From: Streptomyces sp. GKU 895
Lineage (GTDB): Bacteria > Actinomycetota > Actinomycetes > Streptomycetales > Streptomycetaceae
Length of the DNA: 33,041 bases
Assembly: GCA_002027195.1 (NCBI GenBank)
Contig: MWJO01000096.1
Coordinates: forward strand, 1 to 33,041
Direction of reading: 5' to 3'
Part shown: positions 23,467-30,165 of the stretch, in pieces
How the letters are laid out: every line of letters starts with the position of its first letter
Numbering within the stretch: position 1 is the first letter of the stretch
Made by a program: the position numbers and the translations under genes
Notes under the pieces: model-generated
What the model saw: only the letters and a program-made list of their open reading frames with translations
What the model was told of the DNA's origin: nothing
Database searches by the model: none

Positions 23467-24255
23467 ATGGCGACGGTGCAGGTGGGCGGCGTGGAGATCG
23501 CCTATGACCGCGTCGGCCAGGGACCTTTGCTGGTCCTCGCGCACGGCGCCGGGGACGCCGCGCGGATATGGCGGCCGCAGCTGACCGGACTGGCCGACGA
23601 GTTCACGGTCGTGGCATGGGACGAGCCGGGCGCCGGACGCTCCTCCGACCTGCCGCCCGGCTTCACCCTCGCGGACTACGCCCTCTGCCTCGCCGCGGTG
23701 ATCGAGGACGTGGGACTCGGCCCGGCCCACGTCGGCGGACTCTCCTGGGGCGGAACGGTCGTGCTGGAGCTGTACCGGCACCGTCCGGACCTGGTGAGGA
23801 CCCTGCTGCTGGCCGACACCTACGCCGGCTGGAAGGGCTCACTGCCGCCCGAGGAGGTGGCCCGGCGGGTCGAAGGGGCACGACGGATGCTCGACGTGCC
23901 TCCCGAGGAGTTCGACCCGACGCTGCCCGGACTCTTCGCGGGGAGGCCGCCCGTCGAGTACGTGCCGCTGCTCGACTCGCTGGCACAGGACGTGCGCCGG
24001 GCGACGTTGGGGGCGCAGCTGCTGCTGATGGCCGAGACGGACCAACGGGACCTGCTGCCCCGGATCGAGGTGCCGACCCTGCTGCTGTGGGGCGAGCTCG
24101 ACGAGCGGTCGCCCCTGGAAGTCGCCCACGCGTTCGAGGCAGCGATCCCGGACACCGAACTCGTGGTCCTGCCCGGTGCCGGGCACGTCAGCAACCTCCA
24201 GGCGCCGGAGCACTTCAACCAGGCCGTCCGCGCGTTCTGCCGCGCGCACGGCTGA
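23467..24255 (+). CDS. Alpha/beta-fold hydrolase
   Basis: A 262-residue serine hydrolase of the alpha/beta fold. The nucleophile elbow is GLSWGG (Ser93); the acid is Asp212 in WGELDERSP; the His is His240 in LPGAGHVSN. The oxyanion region LVLAHGAGDAARIWRPQL and the GAGRSSDLPPG loop are typical of the esterase, lactonase and haloperoxidase-like group. A small cap domain lies between about residues 120 and 190. The ATG at 23467 follows TAGCCT by 6 nt. It is monocistronic, convergent with the HxlR gene by a 12-bp gap. The substrate is unknown; the triad is intact, so it should be active. Confidence 0.92.
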   Translation: MATVQVGGVEIAYDRVGQGPLLVLAHGAGDAARIWRPQLTGLADEFTVVAWDEPGAGRSSDLPPGFTLADYALCLAAVIEDVGLGPAHVGGLSWGGTVVLELYRHRPDLVRTLLLADTYAGWKGSLPPEEVARRVEGARRMLDVPPEEFDPTLPGLFAGRPPVEYVPLLDSLAQDVRRATLGAQLLLMAETDQRDLLPRIEVPTLLLWGELDERSPLEVAHAFEAAIPDTELVVLPGAGHVSNLQAPEHFNQAVRAFCRAHG

Positions 24256-24267
24256 CCGGCCGCGTCC

Positions 24268-24738
24268 TCACGCCGCCGTCGGCCCCGCCACGGTCCAGCC
24301 CGGGACCTGCGGATGGGCGCTCAGGTCCTCGTGGCGCACGGCCTCGCCGCAGGTCCGGCAGGTGACGACCGGGAGCAGTTCGTTGCCGCAGGAGTGCTCG
24401 ATGACCATGGGCCGGTTGTCGTCCCCGCGCAGATGCCGGTCGCCCCAGGCCATGAGGGTCACCAGGACCGGCTCCAGCTCCAGGCCCGCCTGGGTGGGCC
24501 GGTACTCGAAGCGCTGCGGCCGCTCGCTGTAGGCGCGCTTCGTCAGGATCCCGGCGTCGACGAGCCGGCGCAGGCGGGTGGCGAGGACGTCGCGCGGGGC
24601 GCCGATGTTGCGCACCAGCTGGTCGAAGCGGCCGTTGCCGAGGCACACCTCGCGCAGGACGAGCAGGGAGTACTTCTCGCCGACGAGCGCCAGGGCGTCG
24701 GCGATGGAACAGGGGCGCGGGTCTTTGGTGGCGGCCAT
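24268..24738 (-). CDS. HxlR-family transcriptional regulator
   Basis: A 156-residue regulator of the HxlR (MarR-like winged-helix) family. The N-terminal CSIADALALVGEKYSLLVLR (residues 10-29, conserved Cys10), then FDQLVRNIGAPRDVLATRLR and YRPTQAGLELEPVLVTLMAW, are diagnostic. Cys10 is the residue that often senses oxidation or aldehydes in this family. The C-terminus holds HSCGNELLPVVTCRTCGEAV, a paired-Cys motif that may bind metal. Minus-strand TAGAAT (24745-24750) lies 6 nt before the ATG with no ribosome site, a leaderless layout. It is divergent from the thiolase gene, and the spacer has two palindromes. It probably represses itself and the thiolase. Confidence 0.92.
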   Translation of the reverse strand: MAATKDPRPCSIADALALVGEKYSLLVLREVCLGNGRFDQLVRNIGAPRDVLATRLRRLVDAGILTKRAYSERPQRFEYRPTQAGLELEPVLVTLMAWGDRHLRGDDNRPMVIEHSCGNELLPVVTCRTCGEAVRHEDLSAHPQVPGWTVAGPTAA

Positions 24739-24744
24739 GAGCCG

Positions 24745-24750
24745 ATTCTA
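24745..24750 (-). promoter_or_regulatory. Leaderless -10 box for the HxlR gene
   Basis: TAGAAT on the minus strand ends 6 nt before the ATG at 24738. A TTGGAA-like -35 lies 15 nt further upstream. Confidence 0.55.
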
Positions 24751-24769
24751 GGGGAGGGTTTGATTTTCC

Positions 24770-24814
24770 AACTCACAGAGCTATGGTGAGTTCGGATTTC
24801 CTACTGACCAGTAG
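24770..24814. promoter_or_regulatory. Two palindromes between the HxlR regulator and thiolase genes
   Basis: Site 1 is AACTCAC (24770-24776) and GTGAGTT (24786-24792), 7-bp arms around 9 bp. Site 2 is CTACTG (24801-24806) AC CAGTAG (24809-24814), a perfect 14-bp palindrome. Site 1 is close to the HxlR promoter and site 2 to the thiolase start, so they may be bound by different regulators: HxlR at one and a TetR-type protein at the other. Confidence 0.65.
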
Positions 24815-24841
24815 CTGTCTGGTGACCGCGGAGGCCGCACC

Positions 24842-26011
24842 ATGCGTGACGCAGTGATCGTCGAAGCCGTACGCACCCCCATAGGCAAGGGCAAGCCGAA
24901 CGGCTCCCTCGCCCACGTCCATCCCGTCGAGCTCCTCGCCCACACCCTGCGCACCCTCGTCGAGCGCTCCGGCGTCGACCCGGCCCTGATCGACGACGTC
25001 ATCGGCGGCACCGTCGACCAGGTCGGCGAGCAGGCCATGAACACCACCCGCTACGCCGTCCTGTCGGCGGGCTTCCCGGAGACGGTCCCGGCGACCACCG
25101 TGGACCGCCAGTGCGGCTCCTCCCAGCAGGCCGTGCACTTCGCCGCGCAGGGCGTGATGTCGGGCGCGTACGACCTCGTCGTGGCCTGTGGCGTGGAGTC
25201 GATGAGCCGCGTGCCGATGTGGTCCAACGTGCCGCCCGGCAAGGACCCCTTCGGCCCCGGCGTCGCCGAGCGCTACAAGGAGGGCCTCGTCCCGCAGGGC
25301 ATCAGCGCCGAGCTCATCGCGGCCAAGTGGTCGATCACCCGCGAGCAGATGGACGCCTTCGCGGTGTCCTCGCACCACAAGGCGGCCGAGGCGTGGACCG
25401 CGGGCCTCTTCGACGCGGAGGTGGCTCCGCTGGACGGGGTGGCGCGGGACGAGTGCGTACGGCCGTCCAGCACGGTCGATGTCCTCGGCGGGCTCAAGCC
25501 GGCGTACTACGACCCCGGGTTCGCCGAGCGGTTCCCGCAGATCGAGTGGAACGTCACGGCGGGGAACGCGAGCCCGATCAACGACGGGGCGTCGGCTGTG
25601 CTGATCACGTCGAGTGAGACGGCTGCTCGTCTCGGGTTGCGGCCGTTGGCGCGGCTGCACAGTTTCGCGGTGACGGGGTCCGATCCGCTGCTGATGCTGA
25701 CCGGTGTCATCCCGGCCACGGAGAAGGTGTTGCGGCGGGCCTCACTGTCGCTGGACGACATCGATCTGTTCGAGGTCAACGAGGCTTTCTCCAGCGTGGT
25801 GTTGGCCTGGCAGCAGGAGACCGGGGCGGATCTGGGCAAGGTCAATGTGCACGGGGGCGCCATCGCGATCGGGCATCCGCTGGGGGCGAGCGGTACGCGG
25901 CTGACGACGACGTTGGTGCATGCCATGCGGGAGCGGGGCGCGCGATATGCGTTGCAGACCATGTGTGAGGCGGGGGGACTCGCCAACGCCATGGTGCTTG
26001 AGCTCGTGTGA
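24842..26011 (+). CDS. Acetyl-CoA acetyltransferase (thiolase)
   Basis: A 389-residue thiolase, catalysing cleavage or formation of 3-oxoacyl-CoA. The active sites are complete: nucleophile Cys91 in DRQCGSSQQA, His345 in AIGHPLGASG, and Cys375 in CEAGGLANAM. The sequence resembles the FadA/steroid-thiolase branch, so degradation of fatty acids or branched or steroid side chains is likely, but the chain length is unknown. GGAGG precedes the ATG at 24842. It is divergent from an HxlR regulator and probably controlled by it through the palindromes at 24770-24814. A hairpin-forming repeat follows its stop directly. Confidence 0.94.
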   Translation: MRDAVIVEAVRTPIGKGKPNGSLAHVHPVELLAHTLRTLVERSGVDPALIDDVIGGTVDQVGEQAMNTTRYAVLSAGFPETVPATTVDRQCGSSQQAVHFAAQGVMSGAYDLVVACGVESMSRVPMWSNVPPGKDPFGPGVAERYKEGLVPQGISAELIAAKWSITREQMDAFAVSSHHKAAEAWTAGLFDAEVAPLDGVARDECVRPSSTVDVLGGLKPAYYDPGFAERFPQIEWNVTAGNASPINDGASAVLITSSETAARLGLRPLARLHSFAVTGSDPLLMLTGVIPATEKVLRRASLSLDDIDLFEVNEAFSSVVLAWQQETGADLGKVNVHGGAIAIGHPLGASGTRLTTTLVHAMRERGARYALQTMCEAGGLANAMVLELV

Positions 26012-26013
26012 GC

Positions 26014-26090
26014 GGCTGCGGGGCTGTGGGGCTGGTCGCGCCCACGCGGCGGAGCCGCACATCGACACAGCCCCGCGCCCCTAAGGGCGT
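26014..26090. repeat. Streptomyces intergenic repeat, copy 1 (hairpin-forming)
   Basis: GCGGGGCTGTG (26018-26028) and CACAGCCCCGC (26066-26076) form a perfect 11-bp outer stem enclosing GCGGC (26046-26050) GGA GCCGC (26054-26058), with GGCTGGTCGCGCCCACGCG at 26030-26048. A second diverged copy lies at 29113-29190. This GGCTGGTCGCG element recurs in many Streptomyces intergenic regions, from memory. Between convergent thiolase and TVP38 genes it may serve as a bidirectional terminator. Confidence 0.85.
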
Positions 26091-26095
26091 TGTCC

Positions 26096-26863
26096 TTACC
26101 GGCCCCGCAAGTGATGCCGCTTGCGCCAGGCCACCACCGCGCCCGCCAGCGCTGGTACGGCGATCGCCGCCATCGCGATCAAGAACGCCGGGGACGTCGG
26201 TGTCGACGCGCGTGACCCCGCCACCACGTACGCCGCCGTGTTCGGGATCGAACCCAGTGCCGTCGCCAGGAGGAACGGGACGTAGCCCATGCGGGAGACC
26301 GCGGCGCAGTAGTTCGCGGCGGCGAAGGGGACGCCCGGGAAGAGGCGGATCGCCAGCATGGAGCGGAAGCCGTGGCGGCTGAGCTGGCTGTCGGCGCCCT
26401 GGAGCAGGCGGCCGCGCAGCAGCGGGCGGAGCGCGTCCTGGCCGAGTACCCGGCCCAGGGTGAAGGCGAGGCCGGCGCCGAGCACCGTGCCCGCGAGGGC
26501 GGCGCCGATGCCCAGCTGGGAGCCGAACAGCGCGCCGGCCGCGAGGTTCAGCAGGGGGCGCGGTACGAACGCCACCGCGCACAGGCCGTACGCCCCGGCG
26601 AAGACCAGCGCCGCGGCCGCCCCGCCCAGCTGGGGTGGCCAGCCGTCCGCCAGCAGCTGCTGTGGCTCGAACAGCAGCACGGTCGAGGCGGCCGCCACGA
26701 GCAGCGCGACGAGGAGGGACAGCCGTGACCAGGGCGAGAGCAGCACTCTCGTCCAGCGGGCGGCGAGACCTGCCGGGACCGGTGCGGTGAGCGCGAGCTC
26801 CGTGGCGGCGGCCGGGGGAGTGGCCGTGGCGGTGCCCCCAGAGCGGGTGGTGGCATCGAGCAT
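26096..26863 (-). CDS. TVP38/TMEM64-family membrane protein
   Basis: A 255-residue polytopic membrane protein of the VTT/TVP38 (DedA-related) family. Diagnostic is the central block PLLNLAAGALFGSQLGIGAA plus LAGTVLGAGLAFTLGRVLGQ, then RHGFRSMLAIRLFPGVPFAA and NYCAAVSRMGYVPFLLATAL. The ends are hydrophobic helices and a basic tail (WRKRHHLRGR). Such proteins are linked to lipid scrambling or transport in membranes, but the bacterial substrate is unsettled. Minus-strand TAGTGT lies 6 nt before the ATG at 26863, with no ribosome site. It is convergent with the thiolase across the repeat and divergent from the AlkD-like gene. Confidence 0.9.
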   Translation of the reverse strand: MLDATTRSGGTATATPPAAATELALTAPVPAGLAARWTRVLLSPWSRLSLLVALLVAAASTVLLFEPQQLLADGWPPQLGGAAAALVFAGAYGLCAVAFVPRPLLNLAAGALFGSQLGIGAALAGTVLGAGLAFTLGRVLGQDALRPLLRGRLLQGADSQLSRHGFRSMLAIRLFPGVPFAAANYCAAVSRMGYVPFLLATALGSIPNTAAYVVAGSRASTPTSPAFLIAMAAIAVPALAGAVVAWRKRHHLRGR

Positions 26864-26869
26864 CCGGTG

Positions 26870-26875
26870 ACACTA
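26870..26875 (-). promoter_or_regulatory. Leaderless -10 box for the TVP38 gene
   Basis: TAGTGT on the minus strand ends 6 nt before the ATG at 26863. Confidence 0.4.
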
Positions 26876-26899
26876 ACCGACCGATGTGTGTGATCGCCG

Positions 26900-26905
26900 T
26901 ATGGT
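26900..26905 (+). promoter_or_regulatory. Leaderless -10 box for the AlkD-like gene
   Basis: TATGGT ends 7 nt before the ATG at 26913, with no ribosome site between. Confidence 0.4.
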
Positions 26906-26912
26906 TCGTCTC

Positions 26913-27633
26913 ATGAGCGTCACAGGTGTGGGATCTCCCTCACTGCCGCGCAGCACTCTTGCGGACACCGTGCTGGAGCGGCTCACGGCCGCCTACGGGG
27001 CGGCGGCCGACCCCGCGCGCGTCGCCACTGCGGGCGTACATGAAGGACGTGGCCCCCTTCCTGGGCCTGACCACGCCCGTGCGTCGGGCGTTGTCCCGCA
27101 CCGTGGTGGAGGGCACGCCCCGCCCCGACGAGACCGACTGCACGGCCATCGCGCTGCGCTGCTGGCGGCTGCCCGAGCGCGAGTACCAGTACTTCGCCGT
27201 CGACTATCTGCGCCGCCACGCGCGCGTGCTGTCGTCCGGTTTCCTGCCCGTGGCCCGCCACCTGGTCTCCACGGTCCCCTGGTGGGACACCGTGGACCTG
27301 CTGGCCGCGCACGTCGTCGGCGCCCTCGTCGCGGCCGACCCGGCGCTGACGGCGGACATGGACGCCTGGATCGTCGACGACGACCTGTGGATCGCCCGCA
27401 CCGCGCTGCTCCACCAACTCCGCTACAAGGAACGCACCGACACCGAACGCCTCTTCACCTACTGCCTCCACCAGTCAGGACACCCCGACTTCTTCATCCG
27501 CAAGGCCATCGGCTGGACACTGCGCGAGTACGCCAAGACCGACCCGGAGGCCGTACGGAGCTTCCTCGCGCGGGAGAAGGGCCGGTTCGCGCCGCTGTCG
27601 GTGCGGGAGGCGTTGAAGAACATCGGGGCATGA
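26913..27633 (+). pseudogene. DNA alkylation repair protein (AlkD-like), frame broken near the N-terminus
   Basis: The N-terminal piece PRSTLADTVLERLTAAYGAA plus ADPAR is in one frame from ATG 26913. From about 27025 the next frame reads LRAYMKDVAPFLGLTTPVRR, then CTAIALRCWRLPEREYQYFA and WWDTVDLLAAHVVGALVAAD. It continues to WIARTALLHQLRYKERTD and FFIRKAIGWTLREYAKTDPE, ending at 27633. Joined they make a ~240-residue HEAT-like DNA glycosylase of the AlkD family, which removes alkylated bases; the WD and DDLW motifs and the IRKAIGW helix are intact. An indel at 27011-27029 breaks it. Since both sides keep good codon bias, a sequencing error or very recent mutation is likely. Confidence 0.78.
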
Positions 27634-27666
27634 GGAGTTCGGGGCATGAGGAGTATCGGGGCCTGA
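27623..27666 (+). repeat. 16-bp tandem duplication at the end of the AlkD-like gene
   Basis: TCGGGGCATGAGGAGT occurs at 27623-27638 and directly again at 27639-27654, followed after one base by a partial third copy (27656-27666). The first copy spans the stop codon of the AlkD-like gene. Confidence 0.85.
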
Positions 27667-27713
27667 AGTCGCGTACGGGGAAAAATCGTTCGACGTCGGG
27701 CCGGGTGTCGGCA

Positions 27714-27921
27714 ATGATCGACCCCATGTTCCGGCACGCCTTCCTCCTCGCAGCATCCGCAGTCGCGGATGCGCCGAAGGCTGCCGTTCCCGTCTTTCTG
27801 ACAGCCGTCGACGGCGCCCGAAGCTGACCCTCTCCGGATCGTCCGGCGGACCCCGCAGGGGGAGGGTCGGCACGTCCTTGGGGTCCCCGCTTTCCTGACG
27901 AAGAGACTTCGAGGTACAGCC
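27714..27921 (+). promoter_or_regulatory. Structured leader upstream of the second tuf gene
   Basis: Two hairpins lie here. GCATCCGC (27753-27760) AGTC GCGGATGC (27765-27772) is a perfect 8-bp stem with a tetraloop. GACCCTCTCC (27826-27835) pairs with GGGAGGGTC-type sequence at 27859-27868 (10 bp, one wobble). A short frame from ATG 27714 (MIDPMFRHAF..., 37 codons, stop TGA at 27825) spans the first hairpin and ends just before the second, so an attenuator-like leader is conceivable. The ribosome site GAGGT (27911-27915) follows. No clear promoter was found between 27634 and 27713. Confidence 0.45.
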
Positions 27922-29091
27922 ATGCCCAAGACGGCATACGTACGCACCAAACCGCATCTGAACATCGGCACCATGGGCCATGTCGACCACGGCAAGACCA
28001 CCCTGACCGCCGCCATCACCAAGGTTCTCGCCGACCGCGGCGCCGGCACCTTCGTCCCGTTCGACCGCATCGACCGGGCCCCGGAGGAGGCGGCGCGCGG
28101 CATCACCATCAACATCGCGCACGTCGAGTACGAGACCGACACCCGGCACTACGCCCACGTGGACATGCCCGGCCACGCCGACTACGTCAAGAACATGGTC
28201 ACCGGCGCCGCGCAGCTCGACGGGGCGATCCTCGTCGTCTCCGCGCTCGACGGGATCATGCCCCAGACCGCCGAACACGTCCTGCTCGCCCGGCAGGTGG
28301 GCGTCGACCACATCGTCGTCGCCCTCAACAAGGCCGACGCGGGTGACGAGGAGCTCATCGACCTCGTCGAGCTGGAGGTCCGCGACCTGCTCACCTCGCA
28401 GGGCTACGGCGGGGACACGCTCCCTGTCGTACGGGTCTCCGGGCTCAAGGCACTGGAGGGGGACCCGCGGTGGACGGCGTCCATCGAGGCGCTGCTCGAC
28501 GCGGTGGACACGTATGTGCCCATGCCGGAGCGGTACGTCGACGCGCCGTTCCTGCTGCCCGTCGAGAACGTGCTCACCATCACCGGCCGGGGGACGGTGG
28601 TCACCGGTGCGGTGGAGCGGGGGACCGTGAAGGTGGGTGACCGGGTCGAAGTGCTCGGCGCCTCCGTGGACACCGTGGTCACCGGCCTCGAGACCTTCGG
28701 CAAGCCCATGGAGGAGGCGCAGGCCGGGGACAACGTGGCGTTGCTGTTGCGGGGCGTCCCACGGGACGCGGTGCGGCGTGGGCATGTTGTCGCCGCACCG
28801 GGGTCCGTCGAGCCGCGGCGGCGGTTCTCGGCGCAGGTGTACGTGCTGTCCTCGCGTGAGGGTGGGCGTACGACGCCGGTCGCGACGGGGTACCGGCCGC
28901 AGTTCTACATCCGGACCGCGGATGTGGTGGGCGACGTGGACCTCGGTGAGGCCGGGGTCGCTCGGCCCGGGGAGACGGTGAGCATGACCGTCGAGCTGGG
29001 ACGGGAGGTGCCGCTCGAGCCCGGGCTCGGGTTCGCCATTCGTGAGGGTGGTCGGACCGTGGGGGCGGGGACCGTGACCGCCGTCGTGTGA
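27922..29091 (+). CDS. tuf3: Elongation factor Tu, divergent second type
   Basis: A 389-residue translational GTPase that brings aminoacyl-tRNA to the ribosome. The G motifs are GHVDHGKT (residues 19-26), RGITIN with the switch-I Thr (59-64), DMPGH (81-85) and NKAD (136-139). It is about eight residues shorter than the housekeeping EF-Tu. Differences from the usual sequence include DMPGH for DCPGH, SGLK for the SALK motif, and a shortened segment before FDRIDRAPEE. It stands alone, without rpsL or fusA, as the stress-type tuf3 gene of Streptomyces does. The C-terminal block AIREGGRTVGAGTVTAVV is conserved. tuf3 is the best match, from memory; the function of the second EF-Tu is poorly known. 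Confidence 0.93.
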   Translation: MPKTAYVRTKPHLNIGTMGHVDHGKTTLTAAITKVLADRGAGTFVPFDRIDRAPEEAARGITINIAHVEYETDTRHYAHVDMPGHADYVKNMVTGAAQLDGAILVVSALDGIMPQTAEHVLLARQVGVDHIVVALNKADAGDEELIDLVELEVRDLLTSQGYGGDTLPVVRVSGLKALEGDPRWTASIEALLDAVDTYVPMPERYVDAPFLLPVENVLTITGRGTVVTGAVERGTVKVGDRVEVLGASVDTVVTGLETFGKPMEEAQAGDNVALLLRGVPRDAVRRGHVVAAPGSVEPRRRFSAQVYVLSSREGGRTTPVATGYRPQFYIRTADVVGDVDLGEAGVARPGETVSMTVELGREVPLEPGLGFAIREGGRTVGAGTVTAVV

Positions 29092-29112
29092 GGGTGGCTG
29101 GTGCGCGTGGGG

Positions 29113-29190
29113 GACTGCGGGCCGTTGTGGCTGGTCGCGCCCACGCGCGGAGCCGCAGACGGACACAGCCCCGCGCGCCTTCAGGGGCGT
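29113..29190. repeat. Streptomyces intergenic repeat, copy 2
   Basis: A diverged copy of the element at 26014-26090. It shares GGCTGGTCGCGCCCACGCG (29129-29147), GGAGCCGCA and GGACACAGCCCCGCGC-type sequence, while the outer stem is degraded on the left arm. It follows the tuf stop and lies before the spermidine-synthase-like gene. Confidence 0.8.
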
Positions 29191-29200
29191 GCAGCGCAGG

Positions 29201-29206
29201 CAGAAT
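29201..29206 (+). promoter_or_regulatory. Leaderless -10 box for the spermidine-synthase-like gene
   Basis: CAGAAT ends 6 nt before the GTG at 29213, and no ribosome site is present. Confidence 0.4.
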
Positions 29207-29212
29207 GGACAA

Positions 29213-30058
29213 GTGACCGAAGCCATCCCCGTCGCCCGTGCCGTCGATCACGGGTTCGCCAAGCTCATGCCCGACGTCGATCGCGAACGGGCCTGGCTGC
29301 TCACCGTCGACGGGGCGCCTCAGTCGTATGTCGACCTGGACGAGCCGACGCATCTCGAGTTCGAGTACGCGCGTCGGCTCGGCCATGTCCTGGATCTCGT
29401 GGCCGACCCCGGACAGCCGCTGGACGTGCTGCACCTCGGTGGGGGAGCGCTGACCCTGCCCCGCTATGTCGCCGCCACCCGGCCGGGCTCCCGGCAGGAC
29501 GTCGTCGAAGCCGATCAGGGGCTGCTGGAGCTGGTGGTCGACCATCTTCCGCTCGCCGACGGCTCCGGCATCGCGCTGCACGCCGCCGACGCCCGCACGT
29601 GGCTGGAGGGGGCGCCCGGTGACTCCGCGGACGTGCTCGTCGCCGATGTCTTCGGAGGCTCGCGGGTGCCCGCGCATCTGACATCCGTGGGGTATGCGCG
29701 GGAAGCGGGGCGGGTGCTGCGGGACGGGGGCGTCTACCTGGCCAACCTCGCCGACGCCGCGCCCTTCGCGTTCCTGCGGTCCCAACTGGCGACCCTGGGC
29801 ACGGTGTTCGAGGAGCTCGCGCTCATCGCCGAGCCGGGGGTGCTGCGCGGGCGGCGGTTCGGGAACGCCGTGGTCGTCGCCGCCCGGCATCCCCTCGACA
29901 CCGCCGCGCTGGCCCGCCGCACCGCCGCGGACGCCTTCCCGGCCCGGGTCGAGCACGGGGACGCCCTGCGGAGGTTCACCGGCGTCGCGCGGCCGGTGCG
30001 GGACGAGGACGCGGTGCCGTCACCCGAGCCCCCCGACGGCACGTTCGGCATCGGCTGA
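29213..30058 (+). CDS. Spermidine synthase-like (SAM-binding fold) protein
   Basis: A 281-residue protein with the spermidine-synthase/methyltransferase Rossmann fold. Motif I reads LDVLHLGGGALTLPRYVA, the acidic end of strand 2 is DVVEADQGLLELV, and ALHAADARTWLEG plus VLVADVFGG cover the next strands. The usual Asp of the polyamine-binding site is not obvious. Many Streptomyces relatives of this length are fused-less SpeE-like proteins with unknown acceptor. GTG 29213 has CAGAAT 6 nt upstream and no ribosome site, a leaderless layout. It is downstream of tuf after an intergenic repeat, so probably a separate transcript. True spermidine synthesis is unproven. Confidence 0.85.
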   Translation: MTEAIPVARAVDHGFAKLMPDVDRERAWLLTVDGAPQSYVDLDEPTHLEFEYARRLGHVLDLVADPGQPLDVLHLGGGALTLPRYVAATRPGSRQDVVEADQGLLELVVDHLPLADGSGIALHAADARTWLEGAPGDSADVLVADVFGGSRVPAHLTSVGYAREAGRVLRDGGVYLANLADAAPFAFLRSQLATLGTVFEELALIAEPGVLRGRRFGNAVVVAARHPLDTAALARRTAADAFPARVEHGDALRRFTGVARPVRDEDAVPSPEPPDGTFGIG

Positions 30059-30165
30059 AGCCGCGCCGGCGGGCTGTGTCAGCACCGTCCTGCTGCCGGT
30101 CTCACCGGCCGACTGTCCCCGCCGCCGCCCGCGCCCGTCCGGCGAATTCCGGCCGGTCCCGCCGG

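Noticed and set aside
27714..27827. Small 37-codon gene before tuf
   Set aside because: Not called as a gene: no clear ribosome site and no known family. Kept only as a possible leader peptide in the leader entry.
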